Shown here in pieces: positions 54,862-62,238 of a DNA stretch of 64,000 bases; the stretch's first letter is position 1, and the number at the start of each line of letters is the position of its first letter. Source of the DNA: Bacteroidota bacterium (GTDB lineage: Bacteria; Bacteroidota; Bacteroidia; NS11-12g; UBA9320); the NCBI GenBank assembly GCA_013359235.1, contig JABWCE010000005.1, positions 62,001-126,000 of the forward strand, read 5' to 3'. A model generated the notes under the pieces. The model was not told where the DNA came from. It made no database searches and saw only the letters and a program-made list of their open reading frames with translations. The position numbers were made by a program, and so were the translations under genes.

Positions 54862-56481
54862 ATGGCAAGTACAAAGGGTAAAACGGCAATTGAATTAAAT
54901 GTAAAACCTGTATATTTAGAATCAGGTTTTGAAGTTAATCCGGTTTATACATCTGAAGATCTAAATATCGGTAATTTGCAAAACGAAATGCCTGGCGAGT
55001 ATCCGTTTACTAGAGGAATACACCCCACTATGTATAGAAACAAACCTTTTACTATAAGACAATACGCAGGTTTTGCTTCGCCCGAAGAAACAAACGAAAG
55101 ATTTCATTTTCTTATAAAAAACGGACAAACCGGGCTAAACGTAGCTTTTGATTTACCTACACAATGCGGCTTAGACTCTGACGACCCAAAAGCATTTGGT
55201 GAGGTAGGTAGAGTGGGTATGTCTATTGATACTTTAGACGATTTTGAAATTGCATTTAAAAATATTGACCTCGATAAAATTACAGTTTCACTCACAATAA
55301 ACGGTACTGCAATTATACTTATAGCTATGTACATTGCTATGGCAGAAAAAAGAGGTTTTGATATTTCTACTCTTAGGGGTACAGCACAAAACGATATATT
55401 AAAAGAATTTATAGGAAGAGGCACTTGGATATTTCCAGTTGATACGTCAGTAAAACTTGTAGTAGATACTATAGAGTATTGTGCCAAGCACGTTCCAAAA
55501 TACAGCCCTGTGAGTGTATGCGGATATCATATTCGCGAAAGTGGTGCTAATCCTGTTCAAGAAATGGCTTATGCCTTTTGCATAGCAAAAGCTTATACTG
55601 ACGGGGCACTTAAACGCGGAATTACAATTGACGATTTTGCTTCTCGTTTATCTTTCAATTTTGATATTTATGGAAATTTGTTTGAGCAAATAGCAAAATT
55701 CAGAGGTGGAAGAAGGCTTTGGGCTAAAATTATTAGAGAAGAATACGGAGCCAAAAAAGATTCATCATGTTGGCTAAGAATGATTGCCGGCGGCGGCGGT
55801 GGCGGGCTTACAAAAGAACAACCTGAAAATAATATAATCAGAAGTGCTTATTACGCATTGATTAGTGCATTATCGGGTACACAAACAATGGCTTTGTGCA
55901 GTTATGACGAAGCATATACTATTCCTACAGAACATTCAGCAGAAATTTCGTTAAGAACAATGCAAATAATGATACACGAAATGGGAATATGCGATACAGT
56001 TGACCCTCTCGGAGGTTCTTATTACGTTGAAGCAATGACAGATCGCTTTGAAAAAGAAATAAAAGAAGAGATGAAAACTGTAGAAAAATGGGATGGTATT
56101 GTAAATGCAGTGGCAAATGGAAAAATTCAGGAATCTGTCGCAAAACAAGCCTATGAAAGAGAAATGGGTATGCAAAAAGGTGTAATACCTAAAGTTGGAG
56201 TTAATATTTTTACAAGAAAAGAAGATGTAAGAGAAGTTGAATTTCATCCATATAATCAAAAGGCTGCTGATGAGCAGATAGAAAAGCTTAAAAAAATTAA
56301 AAACAGCAGAAACCAATCAAAAGTTGACGAATGTCTTGAAAACATTAAGAGAGATGCAAAAGCAGATAAAAATTTGATGTATTCAATTGTTGTGGCAGTA
56401 AAAGAGTATTGTACTGTTGGCGAAATTGTTAAAGCTTTAAAAGAAGTTTACGGAGAATTTAAAGAACCCATATTTTTTTAA
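54862..56481 (+). CDS. Acyl-CoA mutase large subunit, divergent
   Basis: This 539-residue TIM-barrel subunit has PTMYRNKPFTIRQYAGF, SVCGYHIRESGANP (H223) and DPLGGSYYVEAMTD. It lacks a B12 domain. The methylmalonyl-CoA mutase string ATHRGYDSD is here PTQCGLDSDD, like isobutyryl-type mutases. Six consecutive Gly (G310-G315) replace a conserved His/Gln-containing stretch in the substrate pocket. The carbon-skeleton substrate is therefore not methylmalonyl-CoA; (2-aminophenyl)succinyl-CoA is my favoured guess. The stop overlaps the CoA-transferase ATG by one base. Confidence 0.88.
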   Translation: MASTKGKTAIELNVKPVYLESGFEVNPVYTSEDLNIGNLQNEMPGEYPFTRGIHPTMYRNKPFTIRQYAGFASPEETNERFHFLIKNGQTGLNVAFDLPTQCGLDSDDPKAFGEVGRVGMSIDTLDDFEIAFKNIDLDKITVSLTINGTAIILIAMYIAMAEKRGFDISTLRGTAQNDILKEFIGRGTWIFPVDTSVKLVVDTIEYCAKHVPKYSPVSVCGYHIRESGANPVQEMAYAFCIAKAYTDGALKRGITIDDFASRLSFNFDIYGNLFEQIAKFRGGRRLWAKIIREEYGAKKDSSCWLRMIAGGGGGGLTKEQPENNIIRSAYYALISALSGTQTMALCSYDEAYTIPTEHSAEISLRTMQIMIHEMGICDTVDPLGGSYYVEAMTDRFEKEIKEEMKTVEKWDGIVNAVANGKIQESVAKQAYEREMGMQKGVIPKVGVNIFTRKEDVREVEFHPYNQKAADEQIEKLKKIKNSRNQSKVDECLENIKRDAKADKNLMYSIVVAVKEYCTVGEIVKALKEVYGEFKEPIFF

Positions 56482-57686
56482 TGGAAAAAAAACTTACCAT
56501 ATTCAGTCTCGAGCAGGCTTTGGCATTACCCTTTGCTACACAGCGTATGGTGCATTTGGGCTGGAGAGTAATAAGAATTGAATCACCCCCCGATAAAGTA
56601 GGAGGTAATCCAGGCGATCCTAACAGGTATATTGGGGCAGATTTAGGATATAATGATTTACATTCTTACTATATTGCTCCAAATTTGGGTAAAGAAGCAA
56701 TAACAATAAATCTGAAAACATTAGAAGGGCAGAACTTGCTTTTAGATTTGATAAAGGAACTAAAGGTTGATGTTTTTTTATGCAATACCATGCCCAAAAG
56801 GTACAAACAATTGGGGATAGACTACGAAACTTTGAAAAAAGCAAATCCTGAAATTATTTGGTGTTCAATTTCGGCAATGGGACCTGAGTACCCCGAAGCA
56901 GCAGGCTATGACCCTGCATTGCAAGCATTGATGGGTTTTACATATTTAACAGGCGAAACAAATGGCAATCCTGTACCATGCGGTATTCCTATAATTGATT
57001 TGAAATCGGGAGATGAAGCATTTACACAAGTTTTATTAGCTTTATATGAGAAACAAAAAACCGGCAAAGGCAAAGAAATTTTTATTTCTATGGCTCAATG
57101 TGCAGCAAGTTGGTTAATTACAGCATTGCCTCAACTTAGTTTTGTAAAATCTGATAGCGAACTTTTTAAACGAAGTGGTAATGAACACCGCAGTTTTATA
57201 CCATGCAATGTTTATCCTACAATTGACTCAATGGTTTATTTAGCTATAGGAAACGATAGCCAATGGGCTAAATTTTGTAAACTAAATGGTTTTGAGAGTT
57301 TGTATAAAAAATCAAGAATTACAAACGAAGGGCGAATGAATGAAAAAGATATTATTTATATAGAAATTGGAGAAATTTCAAAAAAATACTCAACCGAAGA
57401 ATTTGTTGCATTATGCAAAAGTATTAATTTATCAGTGGCTCCAGTAAATTCTATCAAAGATGTTTCATCATTAAGTTTTATATCAAATGAAATGTTAAAA
57501 TCTACAATGCCTGGCGGTGCTGAAGTAAAGTTGTTTCCGCCGGCAGTTGAAACTGAATTTTTAAAAAATAATGAAAATAGATTGAAGTGTGCTCCCAGGC
57601 TTGGAGAACACAATAATAAAATTTTGAGTGAAGCAAATTTTAAAACAAATGAAATAGAACAAATGAAGGCAAATTTTATAATTTGA
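56481..57686 (+). CDS. Class III CoA-transferase (CaiB/BaiF)
   Basis: This 401-residue family III CoA-transferase contains VIRIESPPDKVGGNPGD, GKEAITINLKTLEGQ, SAMGPEYPEAAGYDPALQAL and IPIIDLKSGDEAF. The active-site Asp is D173 by alignment to formyl-CoA transferase. It moves CoA between carboxylic acids. In the anaerobic indoleacetate pathway a class III enzyme activates a phenylsuccinate-type acid with an arylacetyl-CoA donor. Here the flanking genes make that reading attractive. It sits between the mutase and the oxidoreductase fusion. Confidence 0.88.
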   Translation: MEKKLTIFSLEQALALPFATQRMVHLGWRVIRIESPPDKVGGNPGDPNRYIGADLGYNDLHSYYIAPNLGKEAITINLKTLEGQNLLLDLIKELKVDVFLCNTMPKRYKQLGIDYETLKKANPEIIWCSISAMGPEYPEAAGYDPALQALMGFTYLTGETNGNPVPCGIPIIDLKSGDEAFTQVLLALYEKQKTGKGKEIFISMAQCAASWLITALPQLSFVKSDSELFKRSGNEHRSFIPCNVYPTIDSMVYLAIGNDSQWAKFCKLNGFESLYKKSRITNEGRMNEKDIIYIEIGEISKKYSTEEFVALCKSINLSVAPVNSIKDVSSLSFISNEMLKSTMPGGAEVKLFPPAVETEFLKNNENRLKCAPRLGEHNNKILSEANFKTNEIEQMKANFII

Positions 57687-57692
57687 TATAAT

Positions 57693-60600
57693 ATGTTAAA
57701 TAGAACAATAAATATTATCTCTTCGTATCCCAACCAATTAAAAACTTGTGTTATGGGAAACGAAGCGATAGTAAGGGCTGCAGTTGAAGCCGGAGTAAAC
57801 GGAGTGTTTTCGTACCCGGGCACACCATCAACAGAAATTTCTGAAATTTTTGATCATATTTACAATTTTCAGCACAAGGCAGAATATCAAATGCAATATC
57901 CCGAAATAACTACTAACAAGATTTATTTCGAATACAGCATCAATGAAAAAATAGCTATGGAAAAGGCTATTGCCTATTCAATAGGAAACAAAAGTGCAAT
58001 GTGTGTTATGAAAAATGTAGGAATGAATGTAGCTAGCGACCCACTCATGTCTGTAACATATCAAACCATTGGCGGACCATTAGTTGTTATAGTTTGTGAT
58101 GACCCCGGTTGTCACTCAAGTTCAAACGAACAAGATTCGAGATACTGGGGACCTATGGCAAATGTACCGGTTTTTAACCCATCTACTCCTTCCGAAGCTT
58201 ATAAAATGGTAAAACAAGCTTTCGAATTGTCAGAATTGATAAAACTACCGGTAATAGTGCGTACCACGACAAGAGTTTCGCATACTCGGTCAACTGTTCA
58301 TTATGGCGAAATAAATGAAAAAAACAGAAATGCTAATTTTGAAAGATTACCCGAACATATTAATATACCGGCAAGAACTGCAACAGCACACACAAGACTA
58401 TTGAATAAATTAAACTCAGATGTAATTAATAAACTTTTTAGAAAAAATATTGTAGAACATTTTAATTGCAAAACAGCTAAAATAGCCATTGTTACAAGCG
58501 GTGTGGCTACTTCTTATGCTCAAGAAATAATTTCTGACTTAAAATTAGAAAACGATGTTTGTCTTTTTGAAATTGGCTTAATATTTCCATTTCCCGAAAA
58601 AGAAATTGTTGAAATTTTAAAAGACAAATTCACAAAATTATTGATACTTGAAGAGCTTGATCCATTTATCGAAAACCAGCTTAGGAACATTATTCAAAAA
58701 AATAATCTTAAAATTAATGTAAAAGGCAAAGGTTTTTCTACAATTTTACCGACAGGTGAATTTTCGCTTGAAATAATTTCGAAAGCAATAATTGAATTTG
58801 CAGAAATCAAAAGTCATGAAAATGAAAATTTGCCAATTGAAAATTATAATGATTTTTTAAATCAACTTCCCCCTCGTCCTCCGGCTCTTTGTTCAGGATG
58901 CCCTCACAGAGCAACTTTTTACCTTTTGAAACTTGCAATACCCCGTGAACAAAGCGAACTTATAATGTGCGGTGATATTGGATGTTTTGGACTTGGTGCT
59001 CTGCCGCCATTAAAAATGATGGATACAATAAATCACATGGGCATGAGTATTTCTATGGCACAAGGTCTTTATGAATCATTTCACGATTCTGATAAAGATA
59101 AAAAGGTTGTAGCATTGCTCGGTGATGGAACATTTTTTCATTCAGGGCTTACATCGCTTGTTAATGCAGTTTACACAAGGGCAAATATACTTGTAATTAT
59201 TTTTGACAATCGCACAATTGGAATGACCGGACAACAAGATAATCCGGGTTCTTCACATATACCCAAATACAAAGAGATTGATATTCCGCCTGTTTTAAAA
59301 GGTTTAGGAATAGAAGTAGTTGAAGTAATAAACCCTTACAACATTCGCGAAAGCTACGAAAAAGTTGAAAAAGCAATAAATCACAAGGGAGTATCGGTTA
59401 TTGTATCAAAAGCACCATGTATTTATTTGCCAGAATTCAAAGTTGGAGTAAACACAAAAAGAGTAATAAAAGTTGACCCTGAAAAATGTAATACTTGTGC
59501 CAATCACGATGATGTCTCAATAACTTGCTCCAGATGTTATACTCCTAAAAATAATCTTTCCAGAGCAAAATCTAAAATAATGGCAAAAAACCATATTCAA
59601 GGCGAGGCACAGCTTTGCCCTGCAAATATTTGCAATCATGGTTTTTTCAATTCAATATTAGAAGGAAGCTACAAAGAAGCCGTTGAAATTGTAAGAGATA
59701 AAATGTTGTTTGCACGTACTTGCGGAGATGTTTGCCATCGCCCATGCGAACTGTTTTCTGAAAAAAATAATTTTATACCTATAAAACTGCTCAAAAAATC
59801 AGTTTCGGCAATTGATGATAACTTTTACGATTTTACAGAGCCAATTAAAAGAGCAAAAAATGCTCAATCAAAAAATAAATGTGTTGCAATTATAGGTGCC
59901 GGACCGGCAGGATTAAGTGCAGCTTATGATTTGGTACAGCAAGGATATAAAATTTCAATTTTCGAAAAAGATAATAAAGTTGGAGGTATGATAACATCGG
60001 CTATTCCGAGTTTTAGGATGGATAAAAAAGGATTTGAATACGAAGCCATGCAACTTGAAAAAATGGGAGTAGAGTTTATTTTTAACACTAAAATTGGAGT
60101 TGATATAAGTTTTGAAAACATTGCCGAAAATTTTGATTCAACAATCATTTCAACAGGGCTACCTATTGCTAAAAAGTTAGATTTGGTAGAAGATTTTATT
60201 CCTGAAAGAAACAGGTTGTCAAATTTAGATTTTCTTAAAAATTTTAATGAAGGTACATGTCAATTAAAACCAAATTCGTCAATATTGGTAATAGGAGGCG
60301 GAAATAGTGCAATAGATGCTGCACGTGCTGCAAAAAAGCTCGATCCGCAAAACAAAGTTGTAATCACTTGTATTGAAACCGAAAAAAATATGCCTGCATT
60401 TGCCGAAGAAATTAACCATGCAATACTTGAGGGGATAGAAATAATAAATTGCAGTTATGTAAATAATATTGAAAAACTGAGCAACGACAGATTAAAAATA
60501 TCATTATTTAATTTTGATAATAAAGATAAGTTTAATCAAGATTTTATATGTGATTACGTTATAACAGCAATAGGCCAAATAGGCGATAGCACAGTAGATT

Positions 60601-61094
60601 TCGGCACTTCAATTAAAGTTGACGAGAATGGTAAAATTATTAATAATAATACTAAAACAAAAATCAAAAATGTGTTTGTAGCGGGTGATATATGTCAGGG
60701 AAACAATATGAGCCTTATTGGAGCAATAGCTTCAGGCAAAAAAGCAGCGGTAGAAGTAAGAAAATTACTCGAAAATTACACTTTTGATTACGAAGGTAAT
60801 TTAGCATTAAAAAGGTTAAACAATACCAATATACCTGAGTTTAGAACAAATAATGAAATTGTGGGCATAGATAAAACCCAGCTTGAAAATTACGACCTTT
60901 TTCAATCTTGTCAAAAATGCAATCATTGTATTGATAATTTTGGTTGCCCTGCAATGGTAAAAGTTAATGGAAAGGTGCAAATTGATTTAACAAGATGTAC
61001 ATTATGCGGCTTGTGCATAGATGTATGTCCTAATAATGCTATAAGTTGGGTCACTGAAATAGAAAATGAAAGTAGTAAGCAAATTTTGATTTGA
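57693..61094 (+). CDS. Indolepyruvate oxidoreductase alpha subunit with inserted GltD-like flavoprotein
   Basis: This 1133-residue protein begins as IorA: PGTPSTEISEIF, the core with CPHRATFY and TPP motif LLGDGTFFHSG (G477-G479). After residue 600 comes a dihydropyrimidine-dehydrogenase/GltD-like unit with Cys-rich lead (RTCGDVCHRPCE), FAD motif IGAGPAG (735-740) and NAD(P) motif GGGNSA (868-873). The C-terminal 2x[4Fe-4S] ferredoxin of IorA resumes with Cys 1073, 1076, 1079, 1085 and 1102, 1105, 1108, 1112. IorA enzymes convert aryl pyruvates to arylacetyl-CoA and reduce ferredoxin. The insertion suggests a built-in transfer to NAD(P). Domain order is direct reading; the physiology is inference. 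Confidence 0.9.
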   Translation: MLNRTINIISSYPNQLKTCVMGNEAIVRAAVEAGVNGVFSYPGTPSTEISEIFDHIYNFQHKAEYQMQYPEITTNKIYFEYSINEKIAMEKAIAYSIGNKSAMCVMKNVGMNVASDPLMSVTYQTIGGPLVVIVCDDPGCHSSSNEQDSRYWGPMANVPVFNPSTPSEAYKMVKQAFELSELIKLPVIVRTTTRVSHTRSTVHYGEINEKNRNANFERLPEHINIPARTATAHTRLLNKLNSDVINKLFRKNIVEHFNCKTAKIAIVTSGVATSYAQEIISDLKLENDVCLFEIGLIFPFPEKEIVEILKDKFTKLLILEELDPFIENQLRNIIQKNNLKINVKGKGFSTILPTGEFSLEIISKAIIEFAEIKSHENENLPIENYNDFLNQLPPRPPALCSGCPHRATFYLLKLAIPREQSELIMCGDIGCFGLGALPPLKMMDTINHMGMSISMAQGLYESFHDSDKDKKVVALLGDGTFFHSGLTSLVNAVYTRANILVIIFDNRTIGMTGQQDNPGSSHIPKYKEIDIPPVLKGLGIEVVEVINPYNIRESYEKVEKAINHKGVSVIVSKAPCIYLPEFKVGVNTKRVIKVDPEKCNTCANHDDVSITCSRCYTPKNNLSRAKSKIMAKNHIQGEAQLCPANICNHGFFNSILEGSYKEAVEIVRDKMLFARTCGDVCHRPCELFSEKNNFIPIKLLKKSVSAIDDNFYDFTEPIKRAKNAQSKNKCVAIIGAGPAGLSAAYDLVQQGYKISIFEKDNKVGGMITSAIPSFRMDKKGFEYEAMQLEKMGVEFIFNTKIGVDISFENIAENFDSTIISTGLPIAKKLDLVEDFIPERNRLSNLDFLKNFNEGTCQLKPNSSILVIGGGNSAIDAARAAKKLDPQNKVVITCIETEKNMPAFAEEINHAILEGIEIINCSYVNNIEKLSNDRLKISLFNFDNKDKFNQDFICDYVITAIGQIGDSTVDFGTSIKVDENGKIINNNTKTKIKNVFVAGDICQGNNMSLIGAIASGKKAAVEVRKLLENYTFDYEGNLALKRLNNTNIPEFRTNNEIVGIDKTQLENYDLFQSCQKCNHCIDNFGCPAMVKVNGKVQIDLTRCTLCGLCIDVCPNNAISWVTEIENESSKQILI

Positions 61095-61693
61095 TGCAGA
61101 AAAACAAAAAGTTATTAATAGCCGGTGTTGGAGGTCAGGGAATAGTGTATCTTACAAACATAATTGCCGAGGCAGCGTTAATTTCTGAAATTGATGTAAG
61201 CATAAGTGAAATACACGGGTTATCGCAAAGAGGAGGTATAGTTACAGCAGGTATAGGTTTTGGGAAAAATTGCACAGGATTTATCAAAAATGCAGGAGTA
61301 GATTTTTTAATTGGACTTGAACCTTTAGAAACTCAAAGATGCTTGCAGTATTTACACAAGAAAAGTTGCGTAGTTTTCGGGAATTATAGAATAATGCCTT
61401 ATTCAGTAAATGCTCAAATGGCTGAATACCCTGATGTTTTAAAATTTTCAGAGTATTTGAAAAAAAATTGCAAAAAGGTATATTTTATTGAAAAATTTCC
61501 GGAAACAATCGAAGCTGTTAATTACAATATATACTTGCTTGGTATAGCAACTTTACAACCTGATTTTCCCCTAAAAGCCGAAAAAATTGAAATAGCTATT
61601 AAAAACTTAATCGAAGGAAAAAGAAAAGAAAAAACATTAGATATTTTCAGAATGAGTATAGATAATTTTGTAGAAAAATCAAAAAGTATTTAA
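61094..61693 (+). CDS. iorB: Indolepyruvate oxidoreductase beta subunit
   Basis: ATG 61094 overlaps the stop of the preceding gene by one base, in the classic iorA-iorB coupling. AGVGGQGIVYLTNIIAEAA and EIHGLSQRGGIVTAGIGFG are the gamma/beta-type 2-oxoacid:acceptor oxidoreductase motifs. At 199 residues it is the usual size. It pairs with the fused alpha subunit to decarboxylate indolepyruvate or another aryl pyruvate to the acyl-CoA. Substrate preference is not readable from sequence. Confidence 0.92.
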   Translation: MQKNKKLLIAGVGGQGIVYLTNIIAEAALISEIDVSISEIHGLSQRGGIVTAGIGFGKNCTGFIKNAGVDFLIGLEPLETQRCLQYLHKKSCVVFGNYRIMPYSVNAQMAEYPDVLKFSEYLKKNCKKVYFIEKFPETIEAVNYNIYLLGIATLQPDFPLKAEKIEIAIKNLIEGKRKEKTLDIFRMSIDNFVEKSKSI

Positions 61694-61712
61694 TTTTATT
61701 TTATAAAAATAA

Positions 61713-62234
61713 ATGGTAAAAATAAAAGGAACAAATAAATATAAAATATCTTTTTTGCTCAACCAAACTAAGGTTGAAGTTATAGTTAAGGCTTCGGCAA
61801 TATTGCTTGACGTGCTTCGAGAAGATTTGAATTTGACAGGAACTAAACCCGGATGCAACGAAGGTGAATGCGGAGCTTGTACAGTTTTGATAAATGGTGC
61901 AGCAGTAAATTCATGCCTTTATCTTGCAGTAAATGCCGATGGCAAAGAAATTACAACTATCGAAGGTTTGGTAAACAACGAAAGTGAACTTGACCCTATT
62001 CAAAATACATTAATAGAAAATGGTGCAGTTCAGTGTGGTTTTTGTACTTCGGGAATGGTAATGTCTATAAAATCACTGCAAAACTATTATATAAGCAAAA
62101 ATAAAAGTGCAAAGACAAAAATTGCACCAACCAATCAAGAAATTAAAAAATGGCTCGAAGGTAATCTTTGCCGTTGTACAGGATATGTTAAAATAATTGA
62201 AGCTGCTGAAAAATTGCTTACAGAAAAAGTTTAA
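61713..62234 (+). CDS. [2Fe-2S] subunit of a molybdenum hydroxylase
   Basis: This 173-residue CoxS-type subunit binds two [2Fe-2S] clusters: plant-type Cys 48, 53, 56, 68 (GCNEGECGACTV) and C-terminal Cys 108, 111, 153, 155 (QCGFC; LCRCTG). Xanthine-dehydrogenase-family enzymes hydroxylate heterocycles or aldehydes with water. Its place after iorB and before the Moco subunit argues for an indole/oxindole-type hydroxylase. A FAD-binding CoxM subunit is not between them and would have to be downstream of the window. Confidence 0.93.
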   Translation: MVKIKGTNKYKISFLLNQTKVEVIVKASAILLDVLREDLNLTGTKPGCNEGECGACTVLINGAAVNSCLYLAVNADGKEITTIEGLVNNESELDPIQNTLIENGAVQCGFCTSGMVMSIKSLQNYYISKNKSAKTKIAPTNQEIKKWLEGNLCRCTGYVKIIEAAEKLLTEKV

Positions 62235-62238
62235 TAAA

